A stretch of DNA of 64,000 bases from Epiperipatus broadwayi (lineage: Eukaryota; Onychophora; Udeonychophora; Euonychophora; Peripatidae), in the NCBI GenBank assembly GCA_028023455.1, contig JAQFVV010000014.1, forward strand, positions 2,295,336 through 2,359,335, read 5' to 3'. Position 1 is the first letter of the stretch. Every line of letters begins with the position of its first letter. This document shows positions 49,735 through 62,854 of the stretch, piece after piece. Position numbers and translations under genes: made by a program. A model generated the notes under the pieces. It was not told the origin of the DNA. It searched no databases and was given only the letters and a program-made list of their open reading frames with translations.

Positions 49735-51325
49735 TGGGAGATTTGATAATAAAAGTAATAGTAATGGAAATCAAAATCATAATTATGAGGGGGTTAAATT
49801 ATTAAGGAATAGTAAAACATTTTGTTTGAAAAATGGTCACTGGTTTATTTTCTTTATTTATTTAATGAGACACAATCTTGCATACTTGATAATCATTTAT
49901 CAATGCTTTGACCCTGTAATCTTACACTCAAGCAGAGGAGTAAAATATTACTGATAGATTATCTGTCAATCATATCTACAACCAGTTCTAGACTACTATA
50001 ATGCACTAATCCTGATTATTTTTGATGATCATAGCACCCCTCCACAACTGCTGGTACTATGCCAATTTTCCAAAGACAATTTATTTTTTTCAAGATACAT
50101 CACAGCACCATTTAAACTATATAAACTTTATGTAACTAGAATGCCTGGAAAAAATACATAGTGAAACCCACTGCTTGGAAACATACCCAGACCAGCTCCA
50201 CCACTGTGAACAGAGGATCCAGCACATTAAGAAAGAGCACATATCAACATTTATCTATTCATGGCAATGCAGGTACACACACACTAATAGGTTAATGTTT
50301 CATTACAGATGTATATTAATAAATTAGATATAATTCTAATTATTAAACAGAATAAATAGTTTAACAAAAGTTAATTCATCAAATGCTTCCATTCATACTT
50401 CTGACATTTGAAATGTTAATAGTCTTTCATATCAGTTCATTTGTTCTTAATTAATGTCTAGAAATTTATCACAATGTTCAAGATATTCACCTAGGTTTTT
50501 AATTTGGAGATGGTATCATCTATTTTGACAATTTGGTTAGTTCTTCCATGGTTTGCATACTTTTAAGTTCTTGATACTCCTGACATTCCTTGTGGTTGGC
50601 TATTTCATCATCAGTTACTGTTTCTGTTTCTTTTCAGTGCTTCTGAACAACAATAGGAAAGTATATATGGCAGAGTCTTACATTACAAGCAAGGCATTGA
50701 TAGCAGGAAAGAGAGAGACTGTTGGTGATGGAGGCTGGGAACATAGTCCATATGAACATGTAGTTTTTTAGCAGTCATGGTATTGCTTAGCCGACTTAAC
50801 TTTAATACAAAATTTTGAAATAACTGATATAACTGACTTTTTTAATTATCAAGCTCTCGTTGTTTTTATACACTTCACCTCCTATTGTTCATTTTCATTA
50901 CCTTTTTGCTTTTAGTTTTTAATTAAAGAATGAATCTCCTATTATATTGGCCAGGAATTTTTCAAAATTTAATTATGTTCCTGCCAATGAGATACTTTAC
51001 AAAGATTACTTTTTATTAATCAGTTTATTGTTTATTTCTACTTTGAATTCCACTTCTATTTTTATGTACATTATATTTTGACATTTATTTTTTTATGACA
51101 TTAATTTTTTCCTGACTATAAAAAGAAGAGAAAGAGTTCTGAATCTTAACTTAAATCAGATTTTTTTCCCCCTCCCTTATCATTAAAAAAAAATCTACTA
51201 ATTGATCTAATCGCTATTTTTTTTTTTTTTTAGTTTTTTTTTTTTTTATTATTTTCTTTTATTTATCTACTTCTCTTTTTATTTATTTGTTTAAAACTAT
51301 GACACACATGTAATGCATATATGTG
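49735..51325. repeat. Long repeat block X, copy 2
   Basis: Partner of 37196-38815 in the same orientation. Minus-strand coding-like text near 50560-50720 (SCYQCLACNVRLCHIYF, then HKECQEYQELKSM) is better preserved here than in copy 1 but still frame-broken. The C-x2-C-x2-C spacing hints at a zinc-binding region; the family is unknown. Confidence 0.7.
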
Positions 51326-52660
51326 TGTTGCATAATATATATGAGTGTTACAATATATATATGTGTGTGTATCAAAATGGTTTTCATGGATTTATTGTGT
51401 TTTATAAAGCATGATTTTTTTGTGTTTAATAAAATAGAACCCTAACAGTTTGACAAAATAGCACTTGCCTTACTTAGTTCTAGCAGAGATAATTGTAATA
51501 TGTAGATTGACTTAAATTTGATAGTGTTTTTAATTTTTTATTCATTTGCATGAGGAAACTTTTCCATACAGTTGGTAATATTATTATTTCATCATGTTTG
51601 TTAAATCAATTTGTTTGTTTGTTTTTTAATTTATATAACCTCTTGCAATATTCTCTGATAAAGATATATTAATGATACAATGCAGATTATATATATTAAC
51701 AATAGAGGATATTCTCGTAGAAATGACTTTTATTAATTAATTTTACATCTAGACCCAGTAATTAATTATTTTTCATTTGTTGGAAAATTTAGATAATTCT
51801 ATTATAATTAAACAACTCTGTAAACAAGTGACATAAATGTAAAGCCTAGAGTATATAATAATATTTTTGAAATAATAATTTTCAAATGCTCATAATATCA
51901 GAATCACTTTACAAGTCTAATATTCTAGAGTCACAACCTGGTTAATTAGCTGTTCAAATGAATCCATTTTTATCTGGCCTCCAAGATTTTATATGGAAAT
52001 GTCACTGCTAATGTAATGTTTCACCATTACTAAATATTAATTGATGATCTATTACCCATATAAAATCTTAGAAACAAAATGAAAGTGAATTTATTTTTAA
52101 TCAGATAGGGTGTTACTAGCAAGTTTATTTAAATGTGTATTTAAAGATTAGTACTTCATAAATATTATATATATATGTGTGTTTTATGATTATACTACCC
52201 CCCCTCCCAATTAATATATGAATGACTCAAAAATTTGATTTCAGTTGCAATGGACCTTGTGAATCAAATATAATCCCACATTCCATAAATTTGACTCCAA
52301 ATATTAAATAGTATTTCATTCTAATAGAATCTAATTTTTGGTAAGAATGTTTTATTTAGAATAGCATTCTGCTGTAATTCTTCATTATGAATTAATATAT
52401 AAAATCAATAGGGATTTTTTTCTTTAATTTTATGCAATTCAAAGATTGATCTCTTGTCTTTTTTATTTTCATATAAATATTTCTATTGGGGGGGGGGGAG
52501 TACCTTATATTAGATGTAGTTAATATTTACTAATACATGTAATATTTCTATATTAAATTTTGTAAGACTAGTAACTCTAGTTTTGTTTTTTTACATAAAA
52601 AATAATATTGATCTATATTATAGCACTTCTAAAAATACTTTTATTTTTTTATCTTTTTAG
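51326..52660 (+). other. Upstream intron sequence of BRIP1
   Basis: AT-rich DNA leading to the splice acceptor at 52659-52660, with the pyrimidine-rich tract TTTTATTTTTTTATCTTTTTAG just before the exon. A (G)11 run lies at about 52488. The preceding exon of the gene was not found, so the left limit of this intron is unknown. Confidence 0.55.
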
Positions 52661-52719
52661 CTATGCTGAAGCATTCTTGGATATATACTCTTAATTTTTG
52701 GTGTATGAATCCAGCTGTT
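52661..52719 (+). CDS. BRIP1: BRIP1/FANCJ helicase exon (end of arch/HD2 junction)
   Basis: The 59-base exon follows a strong pyrimidine tract and AG, and ends before GTAAGT. After two bases completing a split codon it reads MLKHSWIYTLNFWCMNPAV. LNFWC-NPAV is characteristic of FANCJ/BRIP1 just before helicase domain 2, and joins in frame to AFLDF at 62714. BRIP1 is a 5'-to-3' DNA helicase with an iron-sulfur cluster, related to XPD and RTEL1. It partners BRCA1 and acts in crosslink repair and G-quadruplex unwinding in the nucleus. RTEL1, the nearest alternative, has a different sequence at this point. The preceding exon must end with one base of a codon; I did not find it. Confidence 0.85.
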
Positions 52720-55700
52720 GTAAGTAATAAATAAATGAGAATTTAATGTGTATATGTCGTTAGAAAATCAAATAAGTAACTGGAAGGATAGATATTTTGA
52801 TAATAAATTTCATCCACAGTGATAGTTTATTACTTATTTCTATAAGGCTGAATAAATGAAAAAAGGAGACTGGACAGAAGTAGAAGTTTAATGTGAACAT
52901 ATTTTTAAAAACATTACAGTCAATAAATGCTGCTAAAAATCTAGTTTATATCTCAACAATGTTATATTTACACATTAGGTGGTTAATATGATATATTTAT
53001 CCATATATAATATTCACAGCAAATCTTTTCAACTTATTCTACAGCCATATAGTCTAAGCTTGAGAAATCAATGAACACCAAATGATATAATGATATAAAA
53101 TCCCCATTTACAGACTGATTGGTTTTGGATTTTGCCTTTATTAGCAAAGGCTATGATTCAAAGCTGAATCTAACTACACTTATCTTCTCTTTAGATTAAT
53201 AATAATTCAAAGAGATGGTTTTGCATCCAATTCCCTTTTTTAATAATAACCATAAACAGAATCCATTTAGTAATCAACTATCAGATCCTTGTTTCAATAG
53301 TATTCTCAATATATAATCCTTTATAGAGGTTGTCAACTTCAAATCCAATTCTGCTAAACAAAATCACTATTATCACATATACTTAAATAAATAAAATGCA
53401 ACTATATGCTTTAAATACATAAAATAGATCTATTAAATCAACCAATTAAGTTAACAAAAACAATACTAGTTTAACATTCAGAATTATAATTTTAAAAAAA
53501 AATTTGATACTAGATTGTACTTGTATTTATTTTCTATTCAAAATAAATGGTCACAATATATATATATATTCTAACCTGGTCTTGTGCATCCTCACTTCAG
53601 AATAGTATATGATATAAAATAAAACGGGTTCTAGCTCAGTTAATAATTAATAAATAAAATATTCAGCATTAAAATTAAAATGTTTCACTAGCTCAAATTT
53701 AAAATACGAATAAGGTTCAGTTTATAAAAATAAATTAAATAAATATTTAATATTTTCATGAGACTTGAAGTGAAAATACAGGTGACAAGATAGATTACAT
53801 TGAGCCAATATCCCACAGGATACTACCTCAATGGCATAAGAACACTATCCCCCCTTATTACTATTTCAAATAACAAACTCATAGTATTCTTACGACTTTA
53901 ATAACTTCTACTCACTAAGATTAAGTTAATAATTACATCTTAATCTTCTATTTATAATAATCTAGCTCAATAAAAATCTCAGGTTCGTAAAGTTTATTCT
54001 AAGTTAATAAAAAATACGGTAGTAAAATATGAGAAGGGATTTTATGTCATAATCTACTACACTGAAACTAATAATAAATAATAATAATAATATTCTTCAT
54101 TGTTTAACTACTACTGGATATCTTTTCTTTTCGTTATATTTTTATTACCATAATAAAATAATAATATAATCTTTTATCTTCATGTAATAATATAATAAAT
54201 ACGTGGTAGCATATGATAATCTGATAAACAAAGGATGTGTGGCAACTGATAGCATATAATTCAGTATACTATTGTGATAACTGATTTATGACCAATAAAA
54301 CAATGTAAAATTATAATTATTTAATTAAAAGAATACCAATAAAATATTTAAATTCTTAAATAATTCTCTATTTATCTTTTTGTGCAAAATTATATATTTG
54401 TTTCAATTGTTATGAATATATCGTGATTTCATGCAGTGAAGTGGAGAAATAAACAATCAAGACACAAAAATTTTGAAAAACAAATTTTAACAAAGTTTAT
54501 TAACAACAACAAATAAAATAAACAATTTATGTACATTATTTACAATGGATATCCTTATTTTATTCTTACATTTTTATCTACTAGGTTATAAAAAATAATA
54601 ATTTATATTTAGTTATATCTTTATTTAGACTTAAGACAAAATAAAATGTTACCATTTGGTTTCTCGGTATGGTTAACTTATTGCAAATATATTTACTTAT
54701 TTTATTAGCAAAATATTTCATCCTTAATATTATTAAAACTAGCTTATTTTTTAAACATTCATAGAAAAACATTCTACAGAAAACCAAAATTAACTTTATA
54801 ATGAGTATGGATTTCTCAAAATATTTAAAAAAATTTCATCTTGCAAAGTCAAAGATGTTACATAAAATATTCATCCAAAATTCAGTACTAGATTTTAGTG
54901 TTTTATCACACGATGTTTACTAATCATAATATATTCTTATTTAGCCTTACTTTAGTATGATATAAGTGTAATAATCAATATATTCCTGTTATTCAATAAA
55001 CAAAAAAATATATACTATGCATATTGTTTATATAATTTACATTGTACTATTGTATTTTAAAAATATGCAATACTTATTTTTCTCTTAAAAATAATAATAA
55101 AGCATTTAAAAATAATTAACATTTTAAAGAAAATATCTTGGTTTAGATACTCCATTTTAAAAATTTATATTTCATTTCCGAAATAAAATTCAAAAATATA
55201 TTCTATGATTCTTTCCTTTCCCTTAGGATTCATTGGACCTTCAATTTTAAGTTATAAAATTCTGTTCCTTATAAGCAAATAAACCAATCTTATACAAAAA
55301 CGATAGCATAACCTAAGTTCTAAATTATTTATCATTTCTTTTCAAAATATCTTACTGAACGATGCAGTTACATGAAATAAAGATAGCGAAATAGATGTAT
55401 AGGATTTAAGGAAGAAAGCTAGAGTATCACTCATAATATATCTCAAAAAACATGGCACAGTGCATTAACAAGAAAGAGGTATGACCTTTACCTGTCTAAT
55501 AACCTCTAATACATGAACGATGTTAAAGCTATTTCTTCAGCTTTATTAGAACATCAAATATTTAAAGAAATATAAAACACTGTCCAAATAAAATGTGTAC
55601 CAGTCATAGGGCTTTGTTAACTATGCTGATATCCACATAAAGACTAAATATTATTTCTATTCCTTATCATATCCTATTTCTTAAAAACATCATCTTGGTT

Positions 55701-56599
55701 TCCTGTTCACTAAGTACTTCCAAGCCACTATCTCAACATTATTTCTCAAGATTTTCCACATCTTACATCGATAAATAACTATCTGCATTTACAAAACAAT
55801 AAATAAAATTCACTGATAATTTTAAAACAATCCAACTGTTCCACAAGAAAAGTTTGTCTACTTCATCATTCTGTATGTTTAATCATATACAATCTAACTA
55901 GACAATATTTGAATATCCTAACATGAAAATTTTAAAAGAATCACATAATTATTTGTTATTATGTTGGATTATATCACTAATATAAAAAAAAATCATTGTA
56001 TGCATATTTTCAAATCAATCCTATCTCATAATGTTTTTTAAAATGTTGTATGAAAATGCGTTACATATAATTAAAAAAACTTTTACACTTCATTCTTACT
56101 ATCCATAGATGATCTAAAGAAAACAAAAATATACATTATAAATTATTAATAGTCATTATTATTACCAAAATAACCTTTATCTGGTCATCATATTCAGTAG
56201 GCTTCTTCATCCACTAGATACCGATCATTGCAAACATAAAGAAATATACATTCATACACTTTATTTTAAAATATATTCTTATCTAAATTATTAGATTATT
56301 CCATTATAAAATTTTATATCATCAACAAATTAATGTTTTATGTTTTCCTAATCTTATAAAAAAAATTTAGATTTAAACTAGGTTAATAAAATAAAAGGAA
56401 TCAAAACTATAATTACATATTTTCTTGACAATAGTTCCTGATAAGTCCAAAATGTTTATTATTTTCTCTAGAGTTTTAAAATGTTCTCCTCCAAGCGCGT
56501 TAAAGTTTAAAAATAAAAATAAATATTAATCCATTTAGTAAAATTTATAGAAAATAATCCTTGGTTTTAGTATTTAGGACGATAATTATTAAATCATAA

Positions 56600-57300
56600 T
56601 ATTAATTAATCCCATGAAATTTCTTCAATATTCTCTGCCAATATTCTCTGCGGCGTATCCGATGCATCACTCCATCTAGCTTAACTTTAAAAATATTCGG
56701 TAAACTTTTTTACAATATTTCCATGGATCCATTTTTTATTCAACTATGTGTTCACTTTTTTTTATATAAGTTTCCTTCTTAATACATTTAAACTTTTGTT
56801 TGATATTTTTTTTATATATCACCTTTTTAAAAAAAACTTCAAGTACTTTTAAACAAATGTTTTCTAAATACATTTTAAACAATTCTAAGACTGGAGGTTT
56901 TAATATCAAAAAATGCTTCAGTAACATATTCTCCTGGGTTCTTTCTTTAACTCTTGAAAATATTTTTTTTTTAAAATGTTACCTTCAGAAAGGATATAAC
57001 ATTTTACTCCTTTTGATATAATATTATATAAAATGATTCATAAGATATAATTGTCTTATTACTATTTTTTAAAAAAATAAATCTTGGATAAACTTATAAA
57101 TAATACGTCTCAATACATTTTTTTTTAGACTCCGTATAATGTCCGAACTGAGGGTTTTATGCACTAGAACAGTTCTCCGGTGAAGCATTAATAAAGCTGT
57201 ATCAAAATATTCCAAAAACATTTTTATATTATTAGAATTTATATCCATTTTATTCCACAGTATATCCATCTTTTCATTGCGAAGTTTAGGTCAAATTTCA
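56600..57300 (-). other. Minus-strand coding-like debris in the intron
   Basis: Two minus-strand frames stand close together: 57069-57269 (KMFLEYFDTALLMLHRRTV, then SSDIIRSLKKNVLRRIIYKF) and 56736-56927 (KPPVLELFKMYLENICLKVL). The text between and after is frame-broken. Composition is very AT-rich, so lysine, isoleucine and phenylalanine dominate. I recognise no family. It may be an old mobile-element protein or chance. Confidence 0.25.
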
Positions 57301-59781
57301 GATAAAATAATCCTGGTAAGTACTTTAAAAAACTAGCAAATCATTTTCACGAAGTTCCCAAATATTATTTTTTTAAACTCTCTTTTGCAAAATACTTTTA
57401 AAAATATCAATTAGTTTTTGCAAATAAAACTATAAGAAAGTATTAAAAATTGACTAAAATAAAAATTTTAAAAAATACTATCTCTTTGATAGCTGCTAAT
57501 ATACCTTTCTCTGGTTTCAATACATTATTAATCTCCTCTGATACCCCCCATGCAATTCATATTTATAGTCTGTAAGAATACCTTATCCTATTGGTTAATT
57601 CTTACTTTTAGCTTGAGAAGAAATTTACATATTTTCAATTTTTTTACAGAATTGAATTTCAAAATAGAAATTATGATGTAATGAACTTAAAATATTATTT
57701 AAAACATCACTTTTAAATCAATTATTACTTTATCAAAATTATTTAATCATTTAAAATAACTTTTAAAATAATTTTAATAACTTATTCCATTCTTAATATT
57801 CAATTTATCTAGTTTTATTTAAACAAAATATTTAATTTTTTTGATTAACTGTATTCGTCTTTATTACATTATTTAAAACATTACATACGATAGTTAACTT
57901 AATATTTATTATTATTTGCTTTTATGATAGGCAATAATTCCATCCAATTCTATAATATAACTTTTAAAATATTTCAAACTTTGTTATTAATTCAAACAAG
58001 TGTGTGTGTGAAAGTATGTAATATACAAGTCACATGATTAATATAAAATTTGGACAGACGATTTTTAATCTATTTCTCTGCCCAGATTTATAAAATTGAT
58101 ACACTTATTATATTTAATAATATAATTATAAAAATTTGGAAAAATAATTTAAAATATAGAATTAAATACAATTTTCACCATCATAAAGTTTATTTTTAAA
58201 ATGTACGATATTAATTTTGACTATTAAGTATGATTATAAATTTAAATATAACATTCATTAACTATAAGTTTCAGACTATTAAAATCGAACTTTTTAAATA
58301 TACTTTTAATTATTTATAGCTGTGTTATTTAATATGGCCAGCTTTTGCAACCATATGCAACAATATTTTAAGCTTTACTTAACTACTTTTAAATGATTCG
58401 CTATAATTTTATATACTACGTATTTTCTTAGCTTCAAATTGTACTTTATAACATAATTGACAAAATATAATTAACATATTAAAATAACATATTCTAAAAT
58501 TTAAAATTTTTAGTAATTGACTGTTATGTACTATTACTGACCTATAGAAAAGGGCACAATATATATATATATATACATATACAATATATATATAGTTGTA
58601 AATATAATATACTTTTTATTACCAAAAGAGGCCATCAAAACGTAATGTTTTTAAATAATATTCTAAGTTTACATTCTGAAGATGTTTTTTTAAAAATAAT
58701 TCTCTGTAGACTCTTTTTTTTTTTTTTTTTTTGGCAATGTACTAAAGTTATAGCCTTATTTAAATATTATTTAATATAGATTGAAGTAAATTCTTGGAAA
58801 ATCTTTCCTAAAATTTGTTGATATGTTTTTAAAATAAACTATTCTTGCATCTTGTAATTATTTCTGAATACTAAATATTATTATTGAACATATGGAAGAT
58901 TTTAAGCTCTTTTAACTTTTTATAACTTGACATTCTATTATTGGATCACAAATTTTCAAATCCAAATCATAAGATAAAAATGACTTATTATCAAACAAAT
59001 TAATTAACATCTTTCACTCAAATGTCATCAGAAAATTCAGTAAACAGCATAATTGCTTTTTATAAACAAAATACTTGAAAGAAATTTTCAATATTAATGA
59101 AAAGAAAGTTTTTAATATATTAACTCTAACCAGATTACATGTCTTTTTAAAATGTTTTCCATGAAATTTATCAGCATTTTTTTTTCTTTTTTATAATTAA
59201 AGAAGTAAAAATATTAGAATGTATACAATATTTACAATAATTTACAATTATTTATTTTATATATTGTCATATATATTAAATGTCCCATATAGAATAATTA
59301 TTATAATAAATTAATAAAATATAATGATGATAATATATCTTACAAATGACTAAAATAAAATGCAGAACTACTTTTATTTATTTCCATAATCTTATTCAAC
59401 TGAAAACTATTCATTTTAAAATTTAAATAGTTTTTACTTGAATATAGTTATGAAAATAACTGACAATACTTATTTATATCTTGCTTGTCCCTCATGTATT
59501 CTTAGCTGATTATTTTTATTCCTAAATGTATTTTTCTTACAATTTCCACTATTATTTTGAATTCAGCTTCCTCTCCTATCCAATTAGTAATTCATCTATT
59601 GCATAATTTTATCTTTTACCAGATTATCTTTGCTTTATACTTGACAGTGATTTTAACTGACCCCCCCCCCTCAACAGTCAATTTGTCAAATATTTTCTCT
59701 TTTTAATACTTTTTTGAATTTTTTAAAATAAACAAAACAAAAATAATGTTAATCATATTTCATTGAACATCATAACATTTT

Positions 59782-60272
59782 TTAGGACTAAAGAATATCC
59801 AATATGGGATAAACATGAATTTGCCAGGTCATGACATCAGAGTGTTTCTTGTTGAATTATTTAAAAATTTGTTGTGAAATATCAAGTACATGGTGGATAA
59901 AAATTATGTTACAAAAAATAATTAAATATCTGATAAAAAGTAATTTATTAAAATAATAATAACATATTTATCCTACCAACATTCATAATTACTGTTCATT
60001 GGAGTTTTCAGAGTGACGCCATCTTTGCTAATTTTATCACTTGTATATGCAAAACCTACAATGGACAGTAATTATGAATGTTGGTAGGATAAATATGTTA
60101 TTATTTTATTAAACTATTTTCATCAGATATTTAATTATTTTTTTATAATATAATTTTATGCCACCATGTATTTGGTATTTCATGACAAATTTTTAAATAA
60201 TTTGACAAGAAACACTGGTGTCGTGACCTGGCAAATACATGTTTACCCAATATGGATGTTATAGTTCTGAAA
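59782..60272. repeat. Long foldback repeat inside the BRIP1 intron
   Basis: The left arm (about 59782-60001) and right arm (about 60059-60272) are inverted complements over roughly 215 bases, with an estimated identity near 90 percent. Matching phrases include AACATGAATTTGCCAGGTCA with TGACCTGGCAAATACATGTT. The innermost CCTACCAACATTCATAATTA pairs with its exact complement. The 57-base loop contains GTGACGCCATCTTTG. No coding is present. It is a foldback-type non-autonomous transposon, and in pre-mRNA it would form a long hairpin. Confidence 0.85.
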
Positions 60273-62713
60273 ATTATAACTTTTGCTAGAGTAGCAGTAT
60301 TTATTTGCTTTTCCTAATATAATCAATTTAAGTTTCAAAACATGTAATAAAATTTGCTCTATTACTTTGCAACACTTGAAAAGAAGAAATTATTTTTTAA
60401 AAAAACCATCTTTTTATTTCTAAATTCAATTACCCAACAGTTAATTGAACATAATTTTTTTATCTTGGTACTTGTGAGATTTCAAGTAAACAAAGATGAC
60501 AAACTATATTTGTGATCAATCTATAGTTTCATACCCCCCCCTTCCCAAGAAATGTTGACAAAAGAAATGACTGCTAGAGAATGTTGTATTTAGTAATTAC
60601 ATTTTATTTTCAATTACTTTTATTCTAAAAAAAAAAAAAAATCATTGTGAAAAAAATTAATTATAATATTTATAGTTTCTTTTCTTTGGGGGGGGGGGGT
60701 GACTAACTTATTAACAGAAAAGTGAAAAAAATATTTAAATACAATAATCACACTTTATTCATGTCAGTGGCATGCAATCATATGATTATTAACACACACT
60801 TTACAGAAGAGCAGGATCCAGTACTATAAGAAATAGTCTTTTGCATCACAGTCTGTGACAGGAAGATTCTAAACTTTTATCATTATGAAAATTTACCAAC
60901 AAAAAAAAAATACTGACAAAAAGAAAAACACTGAATTGAACTAAAGTACGACAATGTTAAGAACATATCACAATCCACATTATAATATAAATAAATAAAT
61001 AAAAATTGAAATAAAACTTCTTACTGAAATTTAGCAGAATTTTTTTTTTTTTAAATTTAACAATAAATTTATTAATTTTGTTTTAATTTAACAACTAGTA
61101 CATCTTCAATAGACCCTTAAAATTGTACATTTATCACAAATACAGGATGATATCTTGGTTTACTTGAAAACTTGAAAATACTTTTATCTTTCAGAACTTA
61201 AATATATTTATATACTACTAAAAAAAATTATATAATTAAGACATTTTTTTCATGAAGTGCCTAAGAAATATATTGTATAATTTAAATAGTAATATAATTA
61301 AACAAAAAAGGTACATTGCATTTAATAATATAAAATAATAATAATTAAATAGTTTATTACTTGGAAAATCGCATGAACTTTGAGTGCTGGAAGTAATAAA
61401 ATTAGCTGGGATTCATGTTTCTTGAACTTTATTTCACTACTCTACCACTTTGTTTTAATTACCATAGAATATTGTATTTAATTAACTAAACACAATAAAA
61501 TCAGTCTGGTGTAAAATTTATATTTATATATATATATATATGTTGGTTTGTTTTTTATTATTATTTAAAAACTAAATAAATTAAGTTTCACTTTTTTTTT
61601 TATTTTCCAAAAGGTAAAATCCTTAAAAATAAATAATAATTCAAACATTTTTTATATAAATATTATTTCTCTCAATAATTAATTATTGACAAGGACTCTA
61701 TATTTTCAAAATGAATAAACAAAACTTTTATACACGTGGAAAGTTAAGTTTCTGTATTACTTGAAAGAGAAAATGGGATTTACAAATATAATTATTAAAA
61801 GTGCTAGTTATAGGAATCCAAGGATATATAGCATTATACTAGCTTTTTTTCATGATTTAATCAGATTTTGCTGTTGATGTATGAGAACACAAATAATGTT
61901 AATGTATTTTCTTGAATTAAGAATATTATTATTTAACCTACATCCATTTAGTAAATGTAGCATTTAGTAAGTAGTGTTCTATAATCTAACATAAAAGATT
62001 ATTGCGTTTAAGAATATTATAAACATGTATGCCTATTAATTTTAAGATATTATATTCTTAATGTCAAAACTTCATAACCAGTGTGTGGTTCACAGTGTTG
62101 TCAATGGTTGTATTATGGTAAAGATGTTATGAGAATGAAAATGTTTCATGGATTTCAGCTTTAAAGATCTTATCTTAATGATCCGAATTTGGAATTCAAA
62201 ATAGTTAACTATCTTAATAGGTTGTCAATTATCATGAAAATGAAACTTGAATCAGAATGATTGAATGTCAGTCAGAAATTTTTAACTCTTAAATTGTACA
62301 GGGAAATGGTGAAAGAGCAGTAATACATAGCAAGTTTAATACAATTATGATGAGGATGTATAGTTTTCTTTTTATCTTACAGTATAAAACTACAACTTCT
62401 GACCAATAAAGGGATGACTCTTAATTAGCTATCTGAAAGTAAAATTCTAGTTTGCTTGCAACTCAAAAATGAAAATTCTTAATTTCATCCAAATTTGAAT
62501 CCACGTCTTTTTATTATTCTACAAAATCATTTATAAATTAATAGTTATTGAATGCAATATATTGTATAATCAAAGTAAATATGCTAAATGTATATTTTAT
62601 TGAAAATCTCAGATTATTTTATTTAGATTCCTACATTTAATTAATATTTAATACTTTTTTTATCATGAATTTTATTTGTTTGTGTTTTTTTTTTTTTGTT
62701 TAATCTTATCTAG

Positions 62714-62854
62714 GCATTTTTAGATTTTGCTCATTGTGTGAGAACGATTATATTGACTTCTGGTACTTTAGCACCCTTGACATCTTTTTTTTCTGAACTT
62801 GGTGTTACTTTTCCTATCCAAATGGAAGCAAATCATGTCATTTCAAAATCTCAG
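62714..62854 (+). CDS. BRIP1: BRIP1/FANCJ helicase exon (start of helicase domain 2)
   Basis: The 141-base exon is 47 codons in phase 0, after a pyrimidine tract and TAG and before GTTAGT. It reads [20 protein letters not shown], continues [20 protein letters not shown] and ends HVISKSQ. TSGTLAP is the conserved motif opening helicase domain 2 of XPD-family helicases. The ELGV, EAN and HVI-SQ residues point to BRIP1 and away from RTEL1 and DDX11. It follows directly on the exon at 52661-52719. Codon reading is intact, so the gene appears functional here. The next exon, expected to begin VWVGTIG-like, is not seen before 64000. Confidence 0.92.

Larger units (their letters stand above)
52720..62713 (+). 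other. BRIP1: Large BRIP1 intron (9,994 bases)
   Basis: The intron is bounded by GTAAGT at 52720 and by a long T-rich tract ending TCTTATCTAG at 62713. It is strongly AT-rich. It contains a long foldback repeat (59782-60272) and several homopolymer runs: C-runs near 59661 and 60534, a G-run near 60689, and T-runs near 58710 and 61040. Minus-strand coding-like debris lies at about 56400-57300. No other exon was recognised, and phases at both ends agree with direct joining. Confidence 0.75.

Noticed and set aside
51326-52660. Preceding BRIP1 exon
   Set aside because: No stretch with acceptor, matching phase and recognisable BRIP1-like coding was found; the exon probably lies further upstream or is too diverged to see.
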